DNA of 64,000 nt from NCBI RefSeq assembly GCF_900142655.1, contig NZ_FRBQ01000003.1:530114-594113 (forward strand). The letters run 5' to 3'. The stretch is from Phytopseudomonas punonensis. Lineage in GTDB: Bacteria > Pseudomonadota > Gammaproteobacteria > Pseudomonadales > Pseudomonadaceae. The notes beneath the pieces were generated by a model that ran no database searches, had not been told where the DNA came from, and was given only the letters and a program-made list of their open reading frames with translations. Both the position numbers and the translations under genes were made by a program. Positions 33,006 to 40,446 of this stretch are shown one piece after another (position 1 is the stretch's first letter; the number at the start of each line of letters is the position of its first letter).

Positions 33006-33423
33006 GCAGAAAGCGCTCGCGGTCTTCGGGGCGTGGCACCTGGCAATAGTCGTGACGACCAAACAGGCGGTAGCGATTACGGGCGATGGGGTCGTACATC
33101 CAGTCGCGCAGGCCGCGCGGTATCACGCGCAATACCGTCGCCCAGCGCCAGGGCGCTGGCAGTTGCCGAAGGATTGCGAGAATGGCATCGCTGCGCGCCA
33201 GTGCTCTATCACCCTCGACATAAAGCAGCGTATCGAAATGATCCAGCGGCATGCCGAACCAGGCCAGAATCGCCTGGCCCTGCGGCGATTGCACACTGCA
33301 CAACTTGAGCTTGCCGGCGCGATCATGGCGAATCAGAAAGCGGCTCCAGCCATTGCACAGCTTGCACACACCGTCGAACAGCACGACGCGATCACCAGCC
33401 TTCAGGTGCGGTGGATAAGCCAT
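32998..33423 (-). CDS. DCC family thiol-disulfide oxidoreductase (DUF393)
   Basis: A 141-residue protein with the family-defining DxxCxxC motif in VVLFDGVCKLCNGWSRFLIRHD near residue 20. Further features are FDTLLYVEGDRALARSDAILAILRQL and YDPIARNRYRLFGRHD. It has a thioredoxin-like fold and is probably a cytoplasmic redox protein. It is translationally coupled to a DoxX-like membrane protein, a common pairing. Confidence 0.9.
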   Translation of the reverse strand: MAYPPHLKAGDRVVLFDGVCKLCNGWSRFLIRHDRAGKLKLCSVQSPQGQAILAWFGMPLDHFDTLLYVEGDRALARSDAILAILRQLPAPWRWATVLRVIPRGLRDWMYDPIARNRYRLFGRHDYCQVPRPEDRERFLHD

Positions 33424-33462
33424 GAGGGTCTCCGTGCTTACGAAGGCCTTAGGTTAACGCAG

Positions 33463-33954
33463 TTAGTAATGCAGATCTTCACGTGCGTGCGAGCACTGAC
33501 GTACCAGCGCGTATACCGATACTGCGAGCAGCAGGACAATCGCCAGGATGCAGAACGAGAACACCAGAAAATTCATGCGGCTGCCTTCGTAGATTTCACG
33601 CGGCACGTAAAAGCCGGCGTGCAGCGGCGAATACATGACCTCGATGCTCTGGCCAACCGAGTGCGCGGGCTGGGACGGTTGCCGATACTGCTCGGCCGAA
33701 CCAGTGAAATGGTCACCGTCAGGCGTGCTGAAGCTGTATTCGTAGAGCTCTAGGCTGCTGTTGTTTTTCATCGTCGTTACGCTGGTCACGACGCCCTCGG
33801 CGCTTGCCGGCCAGAGTTTGATAACCGCGATGCTGGCACCGCTTTGGGCCAGAAAGGCGATGAAGGCGAATACCGGAATCATCCATATCGAAAGTGAGGA
33901 CAGCGTATATAGAACGTCACGCTGCTCTTCCCTGGGGTAGTACACCATCGTCAT
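33463..33954 (-). CDS. DUF3592-like membrane protein
   Basis: A 163-residue protein with one hydrophobic helix near residues 22-50 (SIWMIPVFAFIAFLAQSGAS) and another near the C-terminus (FLVFSFCILAIVLLLAVSVYAL). Between them is an extracytoplasmic domain with ELYEYSFSTPDGDHFTGSAE and VGQSIEVMYSPLHAGFYVPRE, the pattern of DUF3592 proteins ('G..v.V.Y.p..p'). A second ATG at codon 3 is an alternative start. The function is unknown. Confidence 0.75.
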   Translation of the reverse strand: MTMVYYPREEQRDVLYTLSSLSIWMIPVFAFIAFLAQSGASIAVIKLWPASAEGVVTSVTTMKNNSSLELYEYSFSTPDGDHFTGSAEQYRQPSQPAHSVGQSIEVMYSPLHAGFYVPREIYEGSRMNFLVFSFCILAIVLLLAVSVYALVRQCSHAREDLHY

Positions 33955-34013
33955 TCCCTTGATCGTGCGTTTCGGTGAGAACAGGGCAAGCAGGCGCTTG
34001 CCCTGCTGGCAGC

Positions 34014-34592
34014 TCAGATGAGCTTCTTACGTGCTGCTTCTTCGAGGGTGCTGCGCGTCAGCTTAACGAGAACGTTATCCGCCGACTCGTTGAACGGTGC
34101 GGCGAAGATCAGCAACAGCTGCATCCAGGTGGTAACGGTTTCGCTCTTCTCGACCTTGCCGAGCAGCTTGCCGTCGGCATCCTTGAACTGCGCTTCCATG
34201 GTGAACTCGTTCTTGAAGCGGCCCGGGACGATGAAGAAGGTGAACCCGGTTACAAATGCGCTGACCGTGCTGCCGCGCTCGTGATTAGTCATACGCACGC
34301 TCACATAGATATCCGAGCGCTCCTTGGCGGTGGTTACCGCGCTGAAGCGGCCGCTGTCCTTGAATTCCTTCACCAGCAGATTTTCCAGGTTCTCCTGATT
34401 GAAGCCGCCTGCACGGTTCTGGTCATTGAACAGGTAGCGACTCTCGACCTGCAACTGAGCGGTAGGCTTGGCTTCGGCAGGGGCTGCCAGTGGCCATTGA
34501 CCGACCTCCGGCAAGGTGTGATTCGAGTAAGACGCACAGCCAGTTAGCGCGAGCAGGGCGGTGGCGAGAATGGCGGTAAACAGCTTTTTCAT
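34014..34592 (-). CDS. lipoprotein of unknown function (related set, member A)
   Basis: A 192-residue lipoprotein. The signal peptide MKKLFTAILATALLALTGCA has a lipobox LTGC with Cys18 as the lipidated residue. The body has LENLLVKEFKDSGRFSAVTTAKERSDIYVSVRMTNHERGS, a hydrophobic GFTFFIVPGRFKNEFTME and DADGKLLGKVEKSETVTTW. The layout 'small beta core, then a hydrophobic patch, then a DG-K-L strand' recurs in the other lipoproteins nearby. It follows the 35215-34607 lipoprotein by 14 bases. No domain of known function is recognised. Confidence 0.78.
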   Translation of the reverse strand: MKKLFTAILATALLALTGCASYSNHTLPEVGQWPLAAPAEAKPTAQLQVESRYLFNDQNRAGGFNQENLENLLVKEFKDSGRFSAVTTAKERSDIYVSVRMTNHERGSTVSAFVTGFTFFIVPGRFKNEFTMEAQFKDADGKLLGKVEKSETVTTWMQLLLIFAAPFNESADNVLVKLTRSTLEEAARKKLI

Positions 34593-34606
34593 GAGTTACG
34601 TCCTTG

Positions 34607-35215
34607 TCAGGGTTTTGCGAGTTTGTGGGTAGCGTCTTGCAGCAGTCTCTCGACCAGCATGTTCAGCTGGTCGGCGCCGAGCGAGGGATTGAAGTAGTCG
34701 TTGTCCCACAGGCCGGTGTTCTGGTTGAGCTTGACCGCCTGCTCGCTACTGCTGAGCAGCTTGCCTTGCGCATCGGTGATCTGCAGGTTGCCGGCGATGT
34801 CGTACTTGTCGACATAGATCGGGCCGTTGACCCAGATCCATACGGTCAGCGTCAGCAGCGCTCCAGGAAAGTACGCCGGGTGCGGCGTCCTTTTGGCCTT
34901 GAGGGACGTGAAGGTGAATTTGAGGGCTACGTCGTCCTTGCCGAGGGTGGCGGGAAAGCTGATCACTTCCTCGAAGTATTCGCCACGCTCGACACGGCGA
35001 GCCAACTGCGCCGTGAACTGGGCACTGAGCGTCTTGCGCAGGGCCTCGCGCACTTTGGGATCGGTAATCACCACGTCGTCGATCATCGCGGCGCGCGGCT
35101 GAGTCGAGGTGGCTTTTTGCGCGGGGTCACCAATTGGCCCGGATGGCACCATGGAGACGCAGCCGGTGAGCATCAGCAACAGCGAAAGGGTGCCGAAATA
35201 AAGCAGCTTTTTCAT
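34607..35215 (-). CDS. lipoprotein of unknown function (related set, member B)
   Basis: A 202-residue lipoprotein with signal MKKLLYFGTLSLLLMLTGCV (lipobox LTGC). The body contains LRKTLSAQFTAQLARRVERGEYFEEVISFPATLGKDDVALKFTFTSL, a hydrophobic YFPGALLTLTVWIWVNGPIYV and LQITDAQGKLLSSSEQAVKLNQ. It resembles member A in layout and is the first gene of the two-gene unit. The ATG at 35215 is chosen for the signal peptide and a nearby AAGGAAG. The function is unknown. Confidence 0.78.
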   Translation of the reverse strand: MKKLLYFGTLSLLLMLTGCVSMVPSGPIGDPAQKATSTQPRAAMIDDVVITDPKVREALRKTLSAQFTAQLARRVERGEYFEEVISFPATLGKDDVALKFTFTSLKAKRTPHPAYFPGALLTLTVWIWVNGPIYVDKYDIAGNLQITDAQGKLLSSSEQAVKLNQNTGLWDNDYFNPSLGADQLNMLVERLLQDATHKLAKP

Positions 35216-35619
35216 GCTTCTTCCTTGAAAAACAGATAGTTGAACGGCAGGCGGTGCTTCAGAGCGAAGCGCTCCCGTCTGCGGGGGCGTCATCTTAGGA
35301 CGCGTATTACGCCAAGGCCAGCGCCAGCTGGTCAGTTTTGTGAGCTAGGACCTATCCGCGCGTGCCTATTGGGCAGCGGTCAGTACGGGTTCGGTAGGTG
35401 ATGGCTGCCTCGCCTGCGGTGTGCGCTGCAGGACAATCCGCCCTGGCGCGTTATCTGCATTTGCGAGCAAGATTTTTCCGATAAAACACATGATGGCGGT
35501 ATGCCCAGCTTCTATGCTTGGTGGCAGACCGGCATGCAGTTTCGCTGTTCGCGTTTCGCCCTTAATAAATCGGCAGGACGGCCGATGACCTTCACATCAT
35601 TGCTTTTGGAGCAACAAGC
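35216..35619. other. 404-bp intergenic region between divergent lipoprotein and BdlA-like genes
   Basis: No gene is supported. An ATCGGC/GCCGAT hairpin with a six-base loop lies at 35569-35586, 33 bp ahead of the BdlA-like start, in the probable 5' untranslated leader. AT-rich stretches near 35470-35490 and 35560-35570 may hold promoters. No riboswitch fold was recognised. Confidence 0.35.
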
Positions 35620-36933
35620 ATGTTCGGTAGTCAGTTGAAGAAAGAGTTGCAAAACAAGGATGCCGAACTGTCATTGCTGCGGCAGCTTCACAAGGGAATT
35701 GATGCTGAGATGATCACGCTCATCATCGATCCGAATTTTCGGATTATCGGCTCCAATGCCAATTTCTCGCGCTTTGTCGGGCACAGCTCGGAGCAGCTGA
35801 TCAACCGCCCGATGAGCGATATCGTGCCGGCGTACGTGAAGAATCTGCCGTGTTTCAAAAAACTGAGTGAAGCGACTCGCACCGGGCATTCGGTGAGCGA
35901 TCGCTACCGTTTTCTGCGGGCAGATGGGGCTCTGGTGTGGATTCAGGCCTGCTGGCAACCGGTGGTGGATGAGCGCGGCGTGGTGCAGCACATCCAGTGC
36001 GTCGGCTCGGAAATTACCGAAACCATGAACCGCGCGCGGGAAAACGAAGATTTCATCAATGCTTTGCTGCGTTCCACGGCAGTGATCGAGTTCGACCTGA
36101 GCGGCACCGTGCTCACGGCCAATGATCAGTTCCTGCATGCCATGGGCTATGGTCTGGACCGTATCAAGGGCAAGCACCACAGTATGTTCTGCGACCCTCA
36201 GGAAACGCACAGTGCCGAGTACAAGCAATTCTGGGAGCGTCTCAATCGTGGCGAGTTCGTGGCTGGGCGCTTCAAACGCATCGACAGCCACGGCCGTGTG
36301 GTATGGCTCGAAGCGACGTACAACCCGGTGCATGATACTCAGGACAAGCTCTACAAGGTGGTGAAGTTCGCCACCGTGATCACCGATCAGGTCAACCGCG
36401 AGGACGAGGTCAACGACGCGGCCGGGATCGCCTATGGCATCTCCCAGCAGACCGACACCACCGCCCAGCGCGGCGCCCAAGTGGTCACTGATACGGTGCA
36501 GACCATGCAGCGCATCTCCGAGCAGATGGGCTCGGCCTCGGAAGGCATCGAGGCGTTGGGCAAACAGTCGGTGCTGATCAGCACCATGGTGCAAACCATC
36601 GGCAGTATCGCCCAGCAGACCAACCTGTTGGCGCTCAACGCCGCCATCGAAGCGGCGCGTGCTGGCGAGCAAGGGCGCGGCTTCGCGGTGGTCGCCGATG
36701 AGGTTCGGCAACTGGCCAGCCGTACCAGCAAGGCCACCGAGGAGATCGTCGGCGTAGTGCAGGAAAACCAGAAGCTGGTCGATGCCGCCGTTCGCGACAT
36801 GGCCAGCAGTCGCCAGCAAGCCGAATCAGGTCTTGAGTTGGCCAACCAAGCCGGTGACGTGATCGTCGAGATCCGTCAGGGTGCCAAGCAGGTGCTCGGT
36901 GCGGTTGAGCGCTTTGCCAGCCAACTGAAGTAA
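35620..36933 (+). CDS. PAS-PAS-methyl-accepting chemotaxis-like protein, BdlA-like
   Basis: A 437-residue soluble sensor: no membrane segments, two PAS domains (about residues 25-140 and 148-262; the second has [36 protein letters not shown]) and a C-terminal MCP signalling domain with the conserved hairpin tip [20 protein letters not shown] and [15 protein letters not shown]. This size and layout match BdlA of P. aeruginosa, which links c-di-GMP and biofilm dispersal; Aer-2-like oxygen sensors are an alternative. The start has GGAG seven or so bases upstream. It is followed by a perfect hairpin terminator, so it is monocistronic. Confidence 0.85.
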   Translation: MFGSQLKKELQNKDAELSLLRQLHKGIDAEMITLIIDPNFRIIGSNANFSRFVGHSSEQLINRPMSDIVPAYVKNLPCFKKLSEATRTGHSVSDRYRFLRADGALVWIQACWQPVVDERGVVQHIQCVGSEITETMNRARENEDFINALLRSTAVIEFDLSGTVLTANDQFLHAMGYGLDRIKGKHHSMFCDPQETHSAEYKQFWERLNRGEFVAGRFKRIDSHGRVVWLEATYNPVHDTQDKLYKVVKFATVITDQVNREDEVNDAAGIAYGISQQTDTTAQRGAQVVTDTVQTMQRISEQMGSASEGIEALGKQSVLISTMVQTIGSIAQQTNLLALNAAIEAARAGEQGRGFAVVADEVRQLASRTSKATEEIVGVVQENQKLVDAAVRDMASSRQQAESGLELANQAGDVIVEIRQGAKQVLGAVERFASQLK

Positions 36934-36941
36934 GGCCGGGT

Positions 36942-36967
36942 ACGATGGCGAGTCATCTCGCCATCGT
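36942..36967. terminator. bidirectional hairpin terminator
   Basis: ACGATGGCGAG (36942-36952) and CTCGCCATCGT (36957-36967) form a perfect 11-bp stem with the tetraloop TCAT. It lies between the convergent BdlA-like and Lrp genes, three bases from the stop of the latter, and can serve both. Confidence 0.8.
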
Positions 36968-36969
36968 TA

Positions 36970-37407
36970 TCATTCCATCGGCGGCAACCGTCGCTTGACG
37001 GTGGTCTTCTTGACGATGGCAGTATTGGTCAGCGCATAGACGTTGATATGGTCGAGTATCTCGTCCAGTTGCTCCATGGAACGCACGTGCAGGCGAGCGA
37101 TGAAGCAGTCCTCGCCGGTGACCTTGTCGCACTCGGTGAATTGCGGCGTGGCCTGGATCTGCCGCTCCACCTCGTGCAACTGGCCCGGTAGCGGGCGGAT
37201 GCGCACGATGGCTTGCAGCTGGTAGCCGAAGGCGCGTGGGTCGACGTCCACGCCATAACCTTTCAACACGCCTTTCTCTTCGAGCTTGCGCAACCGTTCC
37301 GCCACGCTTGGCGAGGACAGCCCGCTGATCTGCGCCAGGGCCTTGAGCGAGCGGCGCGAGTCTTCCATCAGCGCATTGATCAGTTGCTGGTCTTTTTCAT
37401 CGGTCAT
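36970..37407 (-). CDS. Lrp/AsnC family transcriptional regulator
   Basis: A 145-residue regulator with an N-terminal helix-turn-helix (DQQLINALMEDSRRSLKALAQISGLSSPSVAERLRKLEEKGVLKGY) and a C-terminal RAM ligand-binding domain (LPGQLHEVERQIQATPQFTECDKVTGEDCFIARLHVRSMEQLDEILDHI). The ATG at 37407 has GGAG at a better spacing than the immediately preceding ATG. It is divergent from a DMT exporter, a common arrangement in which the Lrp-type protein controls amino-acid export. Confidence 0.9.
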   Translation of the reverse strand: MTDEKDQQLINALMEDSRRSLKALAQISGLSSPSVAERLRKLEEKGVLKGYGVDVDPRAFGYQLQAIVRIRPLPGQLHEVERQIQATPQFTECDKVTGEDCFIARLHVRSMEQLDEILDHINVYALTNTAIVKKTTVKRRLPPME

Positions 37408-37538
37408 CATTGCTCCAAAGGTGTTTTCCGAACTACGCCTTGATACTAAAGCCTGTCTGCCGTTTTTGCCTTCGTTTTGCCATGGAGTGCCTTCAGAGCG
37501 CTTGCGATACTTTGCTCACCCCCTGAAGGAGCGAATCG

Positions 37539-38438
37539 ATGGACAAGCAAACCCACAGAGGCACATTGGAAATGGTCGCCGCCATGCTGATTTCCGGCAC
37601 CATCGGCTGGTTCGTTCTGCTGTCCGGTTTACCGGTTCTGGACGTGGTGTTCTGGCGCTGCGTATTCGGTGCGCTCACGTTGTTGCTGGTCTGTGCGCTG
37701 CTTGGCCACCTGCGCCTCTGCCTGCTAAGCCGCGTTACCGTCCTGCTGGCCGTGGTCAGCGGGGTGGCCATCGTCGGCAACTGGCTGCTGCTGTTCGCCT
37801 CCTATTCCCGGGCGTCGATTGCCATCGGTACTGCGGTGTACAACGTGCAGCCGTTCATGCTGGTGATCCTGGCGGCGCTGTTTCTCGGCGAAAAACTCAC
37901 CCTGCAGAAGCTCGCCTGGCTGTCGATCTCGTTTCTCGGCATGCTGGCCATCGTCAGTGCCCACGGCAGCGTGGGGCAGGGTGGGGATGATTACCTGACG
38001 GGCATCGCCTTCGCCCTCGGCGCCGCCTTTCTGTACGCCGTCGCCGCGCTAATCATCAAGAAACTCAAGGGCGTGCCGCCGCACCTGATCGCCCTGATCC
38101 AGGTCAGCGTAGGCGTGCTGATGCTGGCGCCACTGGCCGACTTCTCCGCGCTGCCCCAGGGCGGGCAGACCTGGTCGACCCTGATCACCCTGGGTGTGGT
38201 GCATACCGGCGGCATGTACGTGCTGCTCTACGGCGCCATCCAGAAGCTGCCCACGGCGCTGACCGGCGCGCTGTCGTTCATCTACCCCATCGCGGCGATT
38301 GCTGTCGACTGGATCGCTTTCGATCACCGGCTCAGCGCATTGCAGTGGCTCGGTGTGGCGGCCATCTTGGTGGCAGCGGCGGGGATGCAGCAGGGGTGGG
38401 GTTTGCGCTTTATCATGCCTATGCGCATCACCCGGTGA
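37539..38438 (+). CDS. EamA/DMT family transporter
   Basis: A 299-residue inner-membrane protein with about ten helices in two EamA repeats (residues 10-145 and 160-290). Features are IGWFVLLSGLPVLDVVFWRCVFGALTLLL and VYNVQPFMLVILAALFLGEKLTLQKLAWLSISFLGMLAIV. The family exports amino acids and other metabolites. It is divergent from the Lrp regulator with 131 bp between starts, so it is the likely target. Confidence 0.9.
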   Translation: MDKQTHRGTLEMVAAMLISGTIGWFVLLSGLPVLDVVFWRCVFGALTLLLVCALLGHLRLCLLSRVTVLLAVVSGVAIVGNWLLLFASYSRASIAIGTAVYNVQPFMLVILAALFLGEKLTLQKLAWLSISFLGMLAIVSAHGSVGQGGDDYLTGIAFALGAAFLYAVAALIIKKLKGVPPHLIALIQVSVGVLMLAPLADFSALPQGGQTWSTLITLGVVHTGGMYVLLYGAIQKLPTALTGALSFIYPIAAIAVDWIAFDHRLSALQWLGVAAILVAAAGMQQGWGLRFIMPMRITR

Positions 38439-38665
38439 GTCTCTGCGTATCCGGTTGCGCATACAGATTCTTGTGTCGCCGTGGCTCATCCATATCCCGA
38501 CGACAGCGATCACATCTGCTTGGGTAGCGCGGTACGCGCCTGTACCGTCATCCATCGTGGGGCGTACGTCGTGCCTTGAGCGTGAGGCCTCTGGCACAAT
38601 GCGCGTCTTTTTTCCGGAGGCCAAGCGAACCCTGGCGCTTTGGCCAAGGAGCTCACGAGGTGATC

Positions 38666-39328
38666 ATGAAACATAACTCTTTCCACGTATCGCTGTTGGC
38701 GCTTATGGCGTTGCTTGCCGGTTGTACTATTACCGAGTCGTCCTCCTGGGTCAGTCAGCCATTGAGCCCCGAGCAGGGCCAGCCGACGGCTTATCTGGTC
38801 GGTGCTGTCGGGCCTGATGAGTTGATGCCCGCGACGGCGCAGAACCAGCGTCTGTTGTTTCGCCAACGAGGCTCGGAGCAGGGTGCAGCAGCTATATGGA
38901 TCGACAATGGCATACGGCAGACGCCCAAAGACATTCAGAAAGGCAGTGCCAGTGCCAGTGTGTTCGTTATGCCGCTCAAGCCTGGCGACTACGAGCTCTA
39001 CGACTTCCAGTTCTTTTCTATCACCAGCACCGGTTATGGCACCTACTCTTCATCGCTGCAGGCTCGCGAAAAGTTCGTCGTGCCTATGCGCCTCGAGGCA
39101 GGCAAGGCTTACTACATTGGCGAGTACCGTTCGCGTTGTCTGACGAGCAGCGCCTGCCTATTCATCCAGCGAGATCGTATGGCGCGCGACGAGTCCATCG
39201 CCCGGGCGCGGGTCACTCATCTGCCTGACCTCCAATATCTGCCACTTCAGCTGGAGCGCGCCAAGCCCTTTATTCTGCCCGAGCCGGCAGGCACTCAGAC
39301 ACAGACGAAGGATCGTTCTTCACAATGA
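38666..39328 (+). CDS. lipoprotein of unknown function (first of a three-gene set)
   Basis: A 220-residue lipoprotein. Signal peptide MKHNSFHVSLLALMALLAGC with lipobox LAGC. The body has PTAYLVGAVGPDELMPATAQNQRLLFRQRGSEQG, VFVMPLKPGDYELYDFQFFSITSTGYGTYSSSLQAREKFVVPMRLEAGKAYYIGEYRSRCL, a beta-rich pattern similar to DUF2846-like or YkuS-type outer-membrane-associated lipoproteins. It overlaps the next lipoprotein gene by four bases. The function is unknown. Confidence 0.77.
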   Translation: MKHNSFHVSLLALMALLAGCTITESSSWVSQPLSPEQGQPTAYLVGAVGPDELMPATAQNQRLLFRQRGSEQGAAAIWIDNGIRQTPKDIQKGSASASVFVMPLKPGDYELYDFQFFSITSTGYGTYSSSLQAREKFVVPMRLEAGKAYYIGEYRSRCLTSSACLFIQRDRMARDESIARARVTHLPDLQYLPLQLERAKPFILPEPAGTQTQTKDRSSQ

Positions 39329-39849
39329 AACCTCTGTTCCCCCTCATGCTTAGTGCAGTAGTCATCTCCGGCTGCGCCACTACCCATAGCCTGCCGCCAA
39401 CCGAGCTGCGGTATGGCGACGCTTACCTGCCACCTATTCATGTACTGACCGACGACCCCTTGAAAGGTGGCGAAATCCGCAACAGCTTGCGGGCCACCGG
39501 TATGTTTAGTGACGTCATCAGTGGCCAGCCGCCAGCGGATGGCTATGCCGTGCGTGTCAACGTTGCGCAGGAGCGTGATCTGCCGCCGTTCCCGGTAATC
39601 CTAGTGAGTGCGGCCACGCTTTTCCTGATACCGATAAGCGACAGCATGGATTCCAGGCTGGGATTTACCCTGATGAAGGGTGGGCAAACGCTCAAGCGGT
39701 ACGACTACGAAAACAAAACTCAGCGTTATACGTGGCTGCTCGACCGTAAGGAGGAGGCGACGGAAGAAAACTTACGCCGAATCACCCGCGCATTTGCCCA
39801 GGATGTGCAACGTGACGGTCTGATGCCGGCCGTGGAGGCGAAGCCATGA
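39325..39849 (+). CDS. lipoprotein of unknown function (second of a three-gene set)
   Basis: A 174-residue lipoprotein with signal MKPLFPLMLSAVVISGCATT (lipobox ISGC). The body contains LKGGEIRNSLRATGMFSDVISGQPPADGYAVRVNVAQERDLPPF, a hydrophobic VILVSAATLFLIPI and LMKGGQTLKRYDYENKTQRYTWLLDRKEEA. The order of elements resembles the lipoproteins at 34014 and 39846. It overlaps both neighbours by four bases (ATGA), so the three are translationally coupled. The function is unknown. Confidence 0.77.
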   Translation: MKPLFPLMLSAVVISGCATTHSLPPTELRYGDAYLPPIHVLTDDPLKGGEIRNSLRATGMFSDVISGQPPADGYAVRVNVAQERDLPPFPVILVSAATLFLIPISDSMDSRLGFTLMKGGQTLKRYDYENKTQRYTWLLDRKEEATEENLRRITRAFAQDVQRDGLMPAVEAKP

Positions 39850-40373
39850 TGCGGCCGCTGCGCAATCTTGGTCTGAGCTTGGCTGCCGTATCGATTTTGA
39901 CGGGCTGCACCAACTCGCTTCCGGCACTTAACCACCAACAGGCCAAACCTTTCGTGCCGGTGGGTTTGCGGGTTGCGTTGCCTACTACAGGGCGTAAGGG
40001 CGATCGCTCCAATTTGGAGGTGGTGCAGCGCCTGCAGCAATCCGGAAGCTTTTCATGGCTCGATGACGGCATCAGTCGCAGCGGCTATAGCCTTTTGATT
40101 ACCGAGCCGGGTGGTAGGCGTGCCAACGCTGCCCTCGTCATGCTAGGTGCCATGACCCTGCTAACGCTGCCATTACCCTATAGCTATGAGCAGAATCTGC
40201 GTGGCACGGTGCTCAAGGATGGCGTACCGGTCAAATCCTATGACTACCACCGTGAAGGCTGGGGTGTGTTGGCTTGGTACGCGCCCATTCCGTTCAAGCC
40301 AAACACCCGCGACATGCTCGATGAGTTGCTGCGCGATCTGGATCGCGAGCAGGTGATTCCCAAGCAGGATTGA
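39846..40373 (+). CDS. lipoprotein of unknown function (third of a three-gene set)
   Basis: A 175-residue lipoprotein with signal MMRPLRNLGLSLAAVSILTG and lipobox LTGC. The body has NLEVVQRLQQSGSFSWLDDGISRSGYSLLITEPGGRR, a hydrophobic AALVMLGAMTLLTLPLPYSY, and GTVLKDGVPVKSYDYHREGWG. A second ATG follows at 39849. The arrangement of elements is the same as in the preceding gene. It is convergent with rlhA; no strong terminator was seen in the 73 bp between them. Confidence 0.77.
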   Translation: MMRPLRNLGLSLAAVSILTGCTNSLPALNHQQAKPFVPVGLRVALPTTGRKGDRSNLEVVQRLQQSGSFSWLDDGISRSGYSLLITEPGGRRANAALVMLGAMTLLTLPLPYSYEQNLRGTVLKDGVPVKSYDYHREGWGVLAWYAPIPFKPNTRDMLDELLRDLDREQVIPKQD

Positions 40374-40446
40374 CCGCTGGCACGTCATCTCCTACTCATT
40401 CCGCGACAGCCTAGGCGGAGCGGGGTATCGACTCGTCGCTCATCAA

